From: Diphasiastrum complanatum | Lineage: Eukaryota; Streptophyta; Lycopodiopsida; Lycopodiales; Lycopodiaceae | Reading direction: 5' to 3' | NCBI GenBank assembly: GCA_029204225.1 | Contig: CM055097.1 | Span: 73,785,880 to 73,849,879 of the forward strand | Length of the DNA stretch: 64,000 bases | In this document: positions 20,249 to 31,693 of the stretch, one piece after another | How positions within the stretch are numbered: the stretch's first letter is position 1 | Layout: each line of letters opens with the position of its first letter | Made by a program: the position numbers and the translations under genes | The notes under the pieces: generated by a model | What the model was told of the DNA's origin: nothing | The model's database searches: none | The model's input: only the letters and a program-made list of their open reading frames with translations

Positions 20249-21410
20249 TGGTTGGCTTCTATTCATAGTAAGTATTCCATTTTTGGTGATATTTGGATGT
20301 TTGATCAAGTTCTAGCATGATTTTGCATTGCTTTGTTGATCAAATCTTACTAACCTTTGTTTTGTGAGTTGAACTTGTGGATCAAAAGCATATTTCAGGT
20401 CTATTGAAGATCAGAGACTGAAAAGAAACTATTTTGGATCAGATCATAACACCTAATCATTTGTTGATTGTGAGGCTTGTGCATATTCAATACTAACAAT
20501 GTTCTTTTCAATCCTATTGTTGACAATCTCCATTCTTGGATGAACACTCTCCTTAAGTGGATGAAACTTCTCCTTAAGTGGATGACAAATGCTCTTTTGA
20601 GTGAATTGTAATTCTCCTAAAGGCTGAGCAAAGCTCCCATTTGGATGAAAGATCCCCTTTTTTGGGTGAACATATTGTAAGCTCCATTGTGAAGAGCATA
20701 TTGTAAAGATTGTCATCAATTTTGGCATAAATTTTGGTGTACTTTGTTGAGCATGTAAGTAACTCTCCTTATGTAATTTGATTGGAGCATTTGCTGGAAG
20801 GTGTTAACCATTATGCAAGTGTGTTTTCAGGTTCTTAACAGGTTGAGGAACATTCTCATGTGAAGTGATCTTAGATCTACATCTAAACACCAAATTTTGA
20901 CAAGATAGTGAAGCTAGTCTTGTGATTCACTAAGTGTGCTCATTCATTCACCTCTAAATCTTGTATTTATCACTTGCTGGAGTTTATAAACTTTTAGAAG
21001 TGTGGTTTACATGTGGTTTTACAGGTTGAATCAATATCTTAGTGTGGTGATCATATGTTGATCAAGTTTGTTCATTACTAGGTAATTTTGGCATCCTAGT
21101 TTTGGGTATTTTCTAAGAATGCAAGTAACTCTTCACACCATAACTTGATTTGGTCACTTGCTGGAAAGTTTGAGAGCTTAAGCAAGAGTGTGTTCAGGTT
21201 GGTTTGAGTTTGTAATCCATTCTTAGTGTGTGCAAAGTGTTGCATGTGTTTCAATCTTCCTTTCTATGCTTGAAAGCCAAATAGTTTCAAGATAGAGGTC
21301 ATTTAGGGTTCTAAATCTTTTAAGATCTTCTCCTTCTTCATTTATTGAGAGAAAGGAGAGTGCTAGGTGCATTAGAACAGAGCCTAAGGACACAAGAAGA
21401 TTTTAGCATC
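20249..21410 (+). other. Long leader of element E
   Basis: 1.16 kb without a long sense ORF. Its first ~690 bp match the leaders of A and M, and the rest matches M through about 63,847. The antisense ORF seen in A and M (108 codons) is present at 20,728-20,453 but with a changed C-terminus caused by one inserted base (TTTGTTGATTG for TTTGTGATTG). Confidence 0.8.
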
Positions 21411-24400
21411 ATGACATCCAATGGTGGAATCATGTTGGAAGCTAAAGAGAGGTTAAACTCTACAAACTATTCAACTTGGAAAGTGAGGATGGAGTCTTTA
21501 CTAGAGTTGAATGAGCTAATGGATATAGTTGTGGGAATTGAAGAAAGACCTCTAATTCTTCAAGAGCAACTAAATTTTGATAGAAGGGCTAAAAGAGCCT
21601 TACATATCATAAAGATGAATGTTACCAATGAACTTCTTAAAGAAGTTGGTAAATGTACTTCTTCAAGTGAAGCATGGAATGCTTTGAAGAAGATCTATGA
21701 GTCCAAATCCACATCTAGGGTTCTCACCCTAAGAAGGCAAATCTTCCAAAGTTGTCAAAGAGAGGGAGAGAGTGCACATTCATTTGTCTTGAAGGTTAAA
21801 TCCTTGAATGATGATCTAGCATGCATAGATGAAAGCATAAAGGATGGGGAACTAGTTCAAGTCATGTTGAATGGTTTGCTTGATGAACATTCTAACCTTG
21901 TACAATGCTTTGCTATACAAAAGTCCTTGCCAAGTGTCAATGACTTGCAAGAGATCTTGGTGGCTGAAGAGCATAGGTTGCAAGCCAAAGGTGGTGGTGC
22001 ATCAACACAAGGTGGAGATGAAGAAGCTCTTTTCACAAAGGGCAAGTTCAAAGGCAAGTGGTCCAAGCAAGGTAGTTTGGAGCATGGAAAGCATTCTTCT
22101 TCTTTGCAAAGTAGGAAGCAAGATAAGTCCAAGTTCAAATGTTTTTATTGTGGGATAAAAGGACATTTTGCAAATGAATGCCATAAGAAACAAAATGCTA
22201 GATCTAGGTTGAGATCTAATGTACTTCTTGGAGATGATAATTGTTGTGCTAACTTGGCAAGCTTTGGTGAATCTATGGTCAATTTTTTGGATCCATTGGA
22301 TCTTGAAGATGCACTAGTGTTACCTACTAGTCATATGGAGTCATGTGGAGCTAAATTAGCATCATGTTTGTACTCTTCTACTCATGGACTTCCAAGGCTT
22401 GGTGGTTCTTCAATGGTGCTAGATGGCAAGTGCAAAAATGGAAAAGGTAAGGAAGGAGCTAACTTCATCAATGGAGTTGATGAAGATTCTTCTTTGGAAG
22501 TGATTGTTGCTAATGACTTGTTTGTTCATATGGAAAAAGATGGAGATGCTAAGTGTCATTCTTTGCAAGAAGATGGTTGTTCTTCTAATTCTTTTCATAT
22601 TGATGTATGTAATCATGTGGGAAAAGATGATGGTGCTTTGAGCATGCTTGAAGGAAATGGTTCTTTTACATCTTTTTGTGATAAAGTCATTTGTGCAACA
22701 AGTGGTGTCACATTTCTTCATAAAAAGAGTAGATCAAAGGTTTCTATCATGAGACTTGGTGAGGGAGATCACAAGTCAGAAGGAAGAGAAGTATGTGAAG
22801 TGTTCAAAGTAGGATGTACTTTGAATGATGTTTTTATGAACGATAGTGAGGAAGAATCATTATCATATGACTCATTACCTAAATCATTGAGTAGAAGTTC
22901 ATGTTTGAAAAGAGAGAGTACTTCAATCACTCTTATGTTGAAGGTACTAAGGATTCTTTTCTTGGCTTCTAATATTCAAGAGTCTTCTACTTCTTATGGT
23001 GCAACTATCAAGAGGGAGGTTTCTAACTTTTGTGGTGCTAGCATTAAGAGGGAGTCTTGTGAAGGAAAGGGCAATGGAAGAGTGGTTCTTGGGAAGATCC
23101 AAAGCATGGATCTAACATCTCTTCATCAACTCAAAGCATTCTATGATTGTGGTGGATTGTTCATTCATGGTCAAGATGGCAAAAGGTTGGTTGAAGAAGA
23201 CTACATGGAGCAACTCAAGTGGCAACTTCTTCAAGGCAAGGGAGATATCATTGGTGAGCTTATTGAGGTTTGTTATGAACTCAAGAGGGCTGTTTTGATT
23301 AGGTTTGATACTCATCTTCACCTACTCTACTTCATGTTAAATGGAAATGTTGGAATCTATCTTTTGGTTTATGATGGTGGCATTGTTTTCACTAACTATA
23401 GTGAAGGGTCAAATTTGAGCATTGATGAGATCTTGTGGGATCTTAATCATGTGTTTGAGAGGGAGTATCTTCAGAGTTTCAGATCTGAAGATGTTCACAT
23501 ATGCAAGATCTTTGATGTCTTATTGGAAGATCAAGAGGTTGATCTTGGATTGCTTCATCAACACCAAGAGACAAGTGGCAATTCGAAGCTAGTGAAAAGC
23601 ATCAAAGAAGAGACAAATGGTCAAGGCATTTTGGATCTGTTTTTACAGGTTCTTGAAGGTTCAAGTAAGGTCTTTGGAGCTGCAAGGAAGTGTCTTCTTA
23701 CTCTACCTCACTTGCCTAATCTCATGTATGAACATTGTTATGTCAATGTGTTGAAATTGTCAAATTTCAATAAAACTAGTTCCATAGTTTTGCATCCTTT
23801 GGATCTTGGAGATGGAATAGTTATCATTGCTGGTTTGTATGATCAAGTACATGAATTCATTCAGATCTTGAAAGGTATTGAAATGGTCAATATGTTTTCT
23901 TTTGAACAAAGTTCAAGATCTAGTATTCTAGTGTTGGCAAATTGGCAACTTGTTGACATTGTAGGATCAAGCGTTGTGTGCAAATCTTGTGGAGGTACTT
24001 CAAGTATTTCAAGTTCAGGTTTTGGTCATTCAAATGGAGTAGGGAACACATCTTTTTGGCATTCATTCACTCAAAGGCTTTCATGGATTGAAGATCTACA
24101 AAGGCAAGGTGGTGATGGAAGTTCATTCATGGAGATACATGTTGCATTCACTATATGTATAGTGAAATGTGGAGGAGGCATGCAAACACTTGTTGATCAC
24201 TTTCATTTACAACTTGTTTGCTGCTATTTTACAGAGAAACCAGAGATGGATACATGGAGGAATTCATTAATTGAGATTCTATGTTCTTTTACATGTACCA
24301 TTTTTATGATTATATGTAAAATTGATGTAAGAAATAGTGAAGCATCCTATATGGACACTATTATCTATATCAATTATGTTGTGTCCTATTTTGTACATAT

Positions 24401-24485
24401 TAGGATCCTTGAGAAGAGATCTATTCTGATGATGGAGATCATTCTTAAGTTGGAACAAAGTAGTGTTGTAAAACTAGCAAGTTAA
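21411..24485 (+). CDS. gag fused in frame to large unknown protein (element E), 1,024 aa
   Basis: The start at ATG 21,411 (MTSNGGIMLEA) matches the gag starts of M and C. The frame is open further upstream, to 21,345. Residues 1-230 are copia gag (NYSTWKVRMESLLELNELMD, then the NELLKEVGKC and LTLRRQIFQS blocks). The zinc knuckle CFYCGIKGHFANEC is at 244-257. Residues ~262-1024 match no domain I know. They include a serine/aspartate-rich part with MESCGAKLASC and NDSEEESLSY, a middle part with FDTHLHLLYFML and SIDEILWDLNHVFERE, and a C-terminal part with VKSIKEE, SCGGTSSISSS, VCCYFTEKPEMDTW and KIDVRNSEAS. The ORF ends KLAS-TAA and is followed at once by the pol-end and polypurine sequence of the A lineage. 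So it replaces all of protease to RNase H. No stop or frameshift is seen. Confidence 0.88.
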   Translation: MTSNGGIMLEAKERLNSTNYSTWKVRMESLLELNELMDIVVGIEERPLILQEQLNFDRRAKRALHIIKMNVTNELLKEVGKCTSSSEAWNALKKIYESKSTSRVLTLRRQIFQSCQREGESAHSFVLKVKSLNDDLACIDESIKDGELVQVMLNGLLDEHSNLVQCFAIQKSLPSVNDLQEILVAEEHRLQAKGGGASTQGGDEEALFTKGKFKGKWSKQGSLEHGKHSSSLQSRKQDKSKFKCFYCGIKGHFANECHKKQNARSRLRSNVLLGDDNCCANLASFGESMVNFLDPLDLEDALVLPTSHMESCGAKLASCLYSSTHGLPRLGGSSMVLDGKCKNGKGKEGANFINGVDEDSSLEVIVANDLFVHMEKDGDAKCHSLQEDGCSSNSFHIDVCNHVGKDDGALSMLEGNGSFTSFCDKVICATSGVTFLHKKSRSKVSIMRLGEGDHKSEGREVCEVFKVGCTLNDVFMNDSEEESLSYDSLPKSLSRSSCLKRESTSITLMLKVLRILFLASNIQESSTSYGATIKREVSNFCGASIKRESCEGKGNGRVVLGKIQSMDLTSLHQLKAFYDCGGLFIHGQDGKRLVEEDYMEQLKWQLLQGKGDIIGELIEVCYELKRAVLIRFDTHLHLLYFMLNGNVGIYLLVYDGGIVFTNYSEGSNLSIDEILWDLNHVFEREYLQSFRSEDVHICKIFDVLLEDQEVDLGLLHQHQETSGNSKLVKSIKEETNGQGILDLFLQVLEGSSKVFGAARKCLLTLPHLPNLMYEHCYVNVLKLSNFNKTSSIVLHPLDLGDGIVIIAGLYDQVHEFIQILKGIEMVNMFSFEQSSRSSILVLANWQLVDIVGSSVVCKSCGGTSSISSSGFGHSNGVGNTSFWHSFTQRLSWIEDLQRQGGDGSSFMEIHVAFTICIVKCGGGMQTLVDHFHLQLVCCYFTEKPEMDTWRNSLIEILCSFTCTIFMIICKIDVRNSEASYMDTIIYINYVVSYFVHIRILEKRSILMMEIILKLEQSSVVKLAS

Positions 24486-24498
24486 GTTGAAGAGGGAG
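24486..24498 (+). other. Polypurine tract of element E
   Basis: GTTGAAGAGGGAG between the ORF stop and the 3' LTR. It is identical to the tract of element D and close to that of A. Confidence 0.75.
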
Positions 24499-25145
24499 TG
24501 TGAAAATTGTCAACATTTCCTTGTCTAGTTTTAGGCCAAAATTGCTAAAAATGGCACATAGTTTAGGATCTGACTTTTCACACGTGTGAAACAGGTCTAG
24601 ATATTTTTAGTAAGTGTATTTTTTCAGTATGAAGAAGTGTCAAACTTCAAGACCTTCGAAATGAGTCCATTTTCATGTATTTTGGACATATATGCCAATT
24701 TTACCTATATAGGGCATATTTTAGGTAAGGAGGGTCTAGAGAGAGGAGAGAGAGTCATCTCTCTCAGCTATATATAGCAGGTAGGCCGTGGAGAAACAGG
24801 TTGGAGCAGATCCATTGTATTCATTTGCTTAATGAGAGATTTTTCTATTGGGTTCTCCTTCCATTGTTGGCATTGTGTAGTGATTGAGTTCAAGCTTTGT
24901 GTGTATGATCTTAGGTGCTTTCCAAAAGTGGTAGGCTGATGTATTATGGACTGTATAATGCTATTTTGGGCCGCACTTGATGTTTATGGAAGTTTCCATT
25001 TGTGATAAATGCTTTTTGATCAAGTTCTTTGCATTCTAGGTAGCATAGAATGTGTTGCCAATTCCTAGCTTATGTAGTTTGGAGTGCAAGCATTCAAGCC
25101 AATGATCTTGGAGTTTAGATCCACTTAGGATCTGTATTTTTCACA
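24499..25145 (+). repeat. 3' LTR of element E
   Basis: 647 bp, with no differences from the 5' LTR in the parts I compared. CACACGTGTG is at 24,579-24,588. It is followed by the duplicate GTATA. Confidence 0.97.
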
Positions 25146-25318
25146 GTATATAACCCTATATTGAGTTTTGACCTACAAAAGATCAATTCTACACATGCAA
25201 AAATGCTGATTTTTGAGTAGAAATCAATCTAGCATGCTCTAGCATTGGTAACTCCTCCAAATCCTTGCTAAAGATGGCTGATTCTTTCATAATCTGAAAC
25301 ACAAGAGCTCTGATATCA
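25146..25318 (-). other. Leader and primer site of element C
   Basis: Minus-strand leader continuing from 19,589. The primer site next to the LTR reads TGATATCAGAGC on the minus strand (25,318-25,307), one change from the canonical TGGTATCAGAGC. Confidence 0.75.
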
Positions 25319-25943
25319 TGTGAAGGGATCATTCAAGATCCAATCCATGTCCCTGATCTTTGAATCCTGCCAATGTAGAAAAATCAGCATCTACATACAA
25401 AATGAGATGAAAACTCTAAGAGATACTGATCAAACATGAACCAAAACATAAAATATGTTTTTTTTTTGTACCATTAAAGTACCCTACTATATTTCACACG
25501 TGTGTAACCAAAAATAACAATAAATGAGCATTCTACACACAAGATTGCAAGATATCACCAAGATAGTGCACCAATGAGTAGTAGAACCCAAAGAGGACCA
25601 TGTATAATGATGAAATGAGAGAGAGAAGAGAGAAGATGTGTCTCTCCATGAGTTACATCCTTTTATAGAGTGTCCAAACCCTATTTGGCCACTTGGCTTT
25701 CCCTCCAAAATGTAAACCCTACTATTTTTGGGTCTAGATTCAATGTACCCAAAGTTCAAATTTGAATTTCTCTCAAACTCGACTACCAGCTTTTCCACAC
25801 TTTCAAAAAGTGTTTATTGAATGTATTTTAATCTAATATAACTTCAAAAAGTTTATCTCTAAGTCTATAATGAGTTTTGGCTTCATATTGACAATTTACC
25901 AAAATATGACTAAACTAGACTAAACTAGTTGAAATCTCTCACA
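25319..25943 (-). repeat. 5' LTR of element C
   Basis: 625 bp in minus orientation, starting TGTGAGAGATTTCAAC (at 25,943) and ending CCCTTCACA (at 25,319). It has CTATAAAA at 25,668-25,661 and CACACGTGTG at 25,495-25,504. It is homologous to the LTR of element 1. The 3' LTR of C would lie left of the window. Confidence 0.85.
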
Positions 25944-28545
25944 ACTCTCAGAGGTGCAGCCTCCAGAGGGAGACCTAAGGAGAGCTTAATGGATAAAAAA
26001 GGATGAGCGTGCAATGTCGATCATCGTTTTGTCCATCAATGAAGATCTACTCATATAGATTGAAGACTACAAAAGCAGCCATGCAACATGGGAAAGAATA
26101 AAACAGAAGTATGAAGTGAGGACTGTAGCTTCAGTCATGTACTTTCACAATTAGCTGCAATCCATAAGATGGAATTGCAAACAGTTAGATCAGCATGTTG
26201 AGAAGATCAGAACGATCTTCGCTCAGCTTGTTGCATCAGAACAGGAGCACCAGGTCCAGCACCACAGCAGCTGATGTACCGTCATGAAATCTCTACCTAC
26301 GTCCTATCAGCCTTTAAGAATGCTCATACTGAGTCTATCAGATATGACATTCGACAAAGCAGTCAGTCTTTTCACTGATGAAAGATTGATGAGGGACGAT
26401 GGAGAAGAAAGCAGTGATCAGGAGAAAGCTCTCTTCATGAAAGGAAAGAATAAAAACAAGAACAAATCTAGATTTGAGAAGATGAAGTTCTCGAACAATC
26501 TTCTTCCTCTGATCACTATCACAAACCAAGCCATACAACCAACAAATGCTGGTTCAATCCAGCAATACCTTGCATGCACTACAAGAATAAGGGGCACTCT
26601 GCATACGATTGAAGATTCAACCCAAAAAGAAAGAACAAAGCTGAAAAGACAAATGTTGTAGAGTCATTCAAAGATGCAAATAGAGGTGATGAATCCTTCA
26701 CAATACACGATGAAGTTTCAATGAGCTACACTGAACACAACTATGATGTAGTCATTAATTCAGGAGAAACATCACACATCACCTACAATTAAAAGATCTT
26801 GATCGATTTAAAAAAATTCAAAATTAACAGAGCAGTGATTCTAGGTGATGGAAGCTGACACGATGTCAAAGGCATCGGCACTCTACAACTGCAAATACTG
26901 TCAGGGCAAGTAGAGCTGCCAGGAGCACTCTACGTGCCTTCACTGAGAAAAGATCTGCTATTAGTTTCTAGGATGGCAGATCTTGGAATTGGAGTTTTAT
27001 TTGACGGCAACACATGCCGCATGATCGAGAAAATGACAAAGAAGTTGCTGACAGTCGGATGCAGAGAAGGAAACCTCTATCAGGCTAAGATAATCAGCAA
27101 CTCTAATAGCATATTAAATGCATCAGAATATGAAGATCAGCTCTGGCATAGGAGAATGTATCATCTGAACATGCAGAGCCTATATGACATGTGCAAGAAA
27201 GCTCAAGATATCAAGGCCCAAAACTGAATTCTATGAAGCTTGTTAGAAAGACAAACAACATCAAAATCCGTTCACACATGAGGGAAGAAGAGCCAAGGAA
27301 GTTCTTCAACTCGTCCACTCTGATGTCTCTGGATCGATGAAGATGGATTTGCTCTCAAGTTTGAGGTATTTTTTGATGTTCATAGATGATTACAGCCGGA
27401 TGACCACGATCTACTACCTAAAGAAGAAATCTGAAGTGTTTGATTCCTTCAAGAAGTTTGTGGCATTTGCAAAGCGACGCACCTCAAAGGAAGATTCAAA
27501 TCCTTAGATTTGACAATGGAGGTGAATACAAAAGCAAAGAATTTTCAAAATTCTGTCAAGAACAGGGGATAGAACACCAGTTTACTCTTGCATACACCAG
27601 TTCACTCTTGCATACACACCAAAATACAATGGTGTCACAGAAAGAAAAAACAGAATGCTAGTCGAAGGATCCAGATGCATGATGGCACAGGCTCAATTGC
27701 CAAGTCAATTCTGGGCTGAGGCAATAGCTACAGTTGTACACCTATAGAACAGATCCACAATGATAGCGTTGGAAGATAAGACGCCATACAAAATGTGGAC
27801 AGGTAGAAAGCCTGATCTATCATACATACATGTGTTTGGATGTGCAACGTATAAGCACTATCCAAAAGAAAAAAAAACAAGCTCATGACAAATCAGAGCA
27901 AATGATCATGGTCGAGTACTCGCATGATCACAAGTGTACAGACTCTACGATCCAACCATGAAAAAGGTTGTTTCGAGTAGAGATGTGAAGTTCGATGAGT
28001 CCACATTCCTTGGACTAAAAGATGAAAGAGGCCATGAGATCTTCACACTGCTGTCAATTCAAGAGGGAAATCAAGGACAGACATCAAATCATAATGCAGA
28101 GCCACAGAATCCAAAGAAGCAGGATGCAAAAAATCAACTCCACAAATAAGAAACATTCGAACAGTGATGAAACGAACCTAGAAGGTCAACAAGACAAAAA
28201 AGACCTCCAGACCGTTACTCTAACAATCTTCAGTGGAGTGAAGACACGTAGTTCGAGTACTGCAACTTCACTGAAGAGTCAACAACATACCAAGAAGCTA
28301 TCTAGAGTCTAGAGGGAGAATTTTGGAAGCAGGCAATGTTAGAGGAGATCGAGTTGATGAGGTGAAACGAGGCATGGACACTAGAGCCATTGCCAGAAAA
28401 CAGAAAGATAGTCGACTGCAAGTCGGTGTACAAGAAGAAGATAAAATCAGATGGCACCATTGGCCGCTGCAAGATAAGGCTTGTCGCAAAGGGCTACACA
28501 TAGAGATACACAAATTATTGTTAGATTTCATTCTTGAAATCACTT
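25944..28545 (+). pseudogene. Element F: decayed copia gag-pol
   Basis: A plus-strand copia remnant unrelated to A-E. The gag reads WIKKDERAMSIIV, then CX2C-like remnants. Protease has NSGETSHIT with Asn for the catalytic Asp. Integrase blocks include LWHRRMYHLNMQ, LVHSDVSGSM, FIDDYSRMTT, RFDNGGEY, FWAEAIATVV and GCATYKHY. The hinge has VVSSRDVKFDE. RT begins (KQAMLEEIE, RLVAKGYT) and breaks off near 28,540. There are many stops and frameshifts. A short tandem duplication (CACCAGTTCACTCTTGCATA) disrupts the NGVAER region at about 27,585-27,620. No LTR is identified. Confidence 0.85.
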
Positions 28546-28693
28546 TGTAATGTGGAACTACTCTATAGTTTTACTCGCATTATCGAGACAGTGTCAAAGG
28601 TATTCGAGACCGTCTACAGAAACACACATTTGGTATACGCAGAATCGAATCAATTGTCGAGGGTTACCACATAGTGACTGAAGTAGATTGGAA

Positions 28694-29297
28694 AGTGGAG
28701 TCTTATCCACTGCATATTTTGGGTCCAATTCTATAACCTCACATGGCACCTACCAGGTAGATAATGATGCATTATGTTAGGGCTATGCCATCAACAATTA
28801 TAAATAGATTATTAGATTAGTTAATTTTAACAACAACAAGTTTAGTAGTTGTTCTTCAAGTTTTTCATCGAGAATATTCATTCTTCTTCTTCTCTCTACT
28901 TCACCATAGGCATAGACTAATCAATAATCAACTATCACAATTACAGTTTGTGTAAGAGTGAAATTTATAGTAGAATTAGATGCGCTATTGTGATAGTGCA
29001 ATCAAAGTAGACAGTTATATTTTCATTATTCAACATTACCGACTACTTTTGAATTGTCTTGTTCTATTGTTTTTATTATTCATGCTACTATGATCTGAGT
29101 TTTGATAATTTTACAAAACAGTGATGTTTCTCTAATACTTAATTTTCTCACCTGTGAATGATAATAAGCAATCTTTATGGTAGTAGCAGATATATATATT
29201 TTACATTAACTATTGTTTTTGCTATGTGACTATTGAACTAGATTGTCGAATAGTTAATCGAACTATCATTGTCAAATAGTTATTCATTTTTTCAGCA
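28694..29297 (+). repeat. LTR of element G, copy 1
   Basis: About 604 bp beginning GTGGAGTCTTATCC and ending TTTTTTCAGCA, directly before TGGTATCAGAG. A second diverged copy follows at 29,563. The site that grew into (CT)n in copy 2 is here only CTTCTTCTTCTCTCTACTT (about 28,884-28,904). Confidence 0.75.
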
Positions 29298-29562
29298 TGG
29301 TATCAGAGATAGATCATAGCTTTGATAACTAGTTTAAAGCATTCATCTTCATTTTCAGATTTTTAATATCATATTTGTCTATGATAGATGTATCATCTTA
29401 GAATTCTATTGAAAAGTTGAATGGCGACAACTATCACTTGTAGAAATTCATAATGAGGGTGATCATACAAGCAAAAGAGCTTTGGGAAGTTGTCAACGAT
29501 ACTAAGATTTGTTAGATATTATTTTTTCAGGGGTATTAAATAACAATTTCAAAATATTTGGT
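29298..29562 (+). pseudogene. Element G internal remnant: primer site and gag start
   Basis: TGGTATCAGAG at 29,298, then a short leader and a gag start at ATG 29,379 (MIDVSS, NSIEKLNGDNYH, KFIMRVIIQAKELWEVV). It carries stops in place of Gln and Trp. Only ~265 bp remain between the LTR copies, so nearly all coding sequence is deleted. The same gag family occurs inverted at 31,255-30,410. Confidence 0.75.
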
Positions 29563-30252
<690 letters not shown>

Positions 30253-30399
30253 GTTATCACTCAATAAAACCTACTTCTGAGACATAGCTTGATTATACTC
30301 ATGAAAATAATTTTGCTGGCTTGCCATGCGCTAAGTAGCACCTAAATCCAAATACAATAGATATATTGTCGATCTTCAATTTTCATAAATACTTCTTCA

Positions 30400-31330
30400 T
30401 TAGTTTCTTTGTCAAAGTCTCTCAAACTATCTACCATATTATCATACTACTATCGTAGTTATTGTTGTTGTTGTTTTTTTTATTTGAGAATTCGACAATT
30501 CTCTAGCAAATGTCCAATTCGTTTACAATATCTACAAAATAGTTTTGATTTTGATGAAACTGAATTCAAATTTTTGTCTTGTTTTAAATTAGAATTATTG
30601 TTTGACTTTCATACTTTCTTTGATTTCTTTTTCTTATTGAATTTTTTGAAATAAAGAGCTTTTGATTCTGCTACCGAATGAGAGAATGAAGATCTATTTC
30701 TCATGATCTCTTAATACAATAGCATAGATAAAACTTGTGCTAAATATAAGACCTTTCCAAGTAGAAATAATGATTGCCCAATATTTCTAGGTGTCAAGAA
30801 GGCTTGATAGGAGAGTCACGATGACATCTACATCATTGATTTTTATACCACTTGTAGAGATGTGCTCAAGAAGACTTTCGAAAATGTTCAAGTGATTTAT
30901 AATCGAATCTGAGTCAGCCATTTTGAATGACAATTTTTTTTTCTCAAATGAAATGTAACACTCATGTCTCTGATGTCATAGAGAGTCCTTAAAATGTTCC
31001 AGGCTTTTAAGAATATGACTAATATGATTATCTATTATTTTGAGAGTGATAAGGACGAAGTCCTTACCATCCTTCTATTTCCATTTATCAATGGCCATTG
31101 GATTTGCAATAGGCCTAACCTTAGTATCTTCGACAATTTCCCAAAGCTCTTCCACTTGTAGCATCACTCTCATTTTGAATTTCCATTAATGGTAGTTGAT
31201 GTCATCCAACTTTTTAATAGAATTCAAAGATGATGTATCCATAGTAGACAAATTTGATGTTGAAAATATGGCAACGAATATAAATGCTCTGAACTAGTTA
31301 CCAAAGATATGATCTAGCTCTGAGAGCATG
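30400..31330 (-). pseudogene. Element H: decayed copia gag, leader and primer site
   Basis: Minus-strand gag of the G family. It has a start near 31,243 (MSTMDTSS, NSIKKLDDINYH), KFKMRVMLQVEELWEIV, then DSIINHLNIFESLLEHIS and VDVIVTLLSSL, a typical copia gag helix pattern. A lysine/asparagine-rich tail follows to about 30,410. Upstream, CATGCTCTCAGAGCTAGATCATA at about 31,330-31,305 corresponds to the primer site region of G. Several stops. Confidence 0.7.
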
Positions 31331-31400
31331 TTGGAAATAAAGTACATACAAGTTGAATAACTATTTGACAATGATAGTTCCAATGTAGGAAGAACAATAT
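31331..31400 (-). repeat. LTR fragment of element H
   Basis: About 50-70 bp matching the end of the G LTR (GAATAACTATTTGACAATGA on the plus strand). The similarity fades beyond it. The stretch 31,400-31,690 has no feature I recognise. Confidence 0.5.
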
Positions 31401-31693
31401 TTAATGTAATAACAAGTTCACTTATAGTATTGATGGTATTGGCACTATCAAATTGCAACTTTGAAATGTTAGCCACATCTTCTACACATGTTACAATATC
31501 TGAATCTTGACATATTTTGATTAACCACATCTTCCACACCTATTAGGATATCTGAGTTATATGTTGATACATACATGTTACAATGAAAGTTTTCACAAAC
31601 ACCAAATAATTGATTGACTTTCTACATAGAAAGGGTTTCCGTCCTCAGCCATGACATTCACGATATTTTCTTCTATTGTTATTGAAATAAATT

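Larger units (their letters stand above)
19590..25145 (+). mobile_element. Element E: complete non-autonomous copia element with gag-unknown ORF
   Basis: It has two 647-bp LTRs, with no differences in the parts I compared, and a perfect GTATA target duplication (19,585-19,589 and 25,146-25,150). Primer site, 1.2-kb leader, one intact ORF of 1,024 codons and a polypurine tract are present. This is structurally the best-preserved element of the window and probably a recent insertion. It has no pol genes, so movement would need enzymes in trans. It is inserted in the leader of minus-strand element C. Confidence 0.97.
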
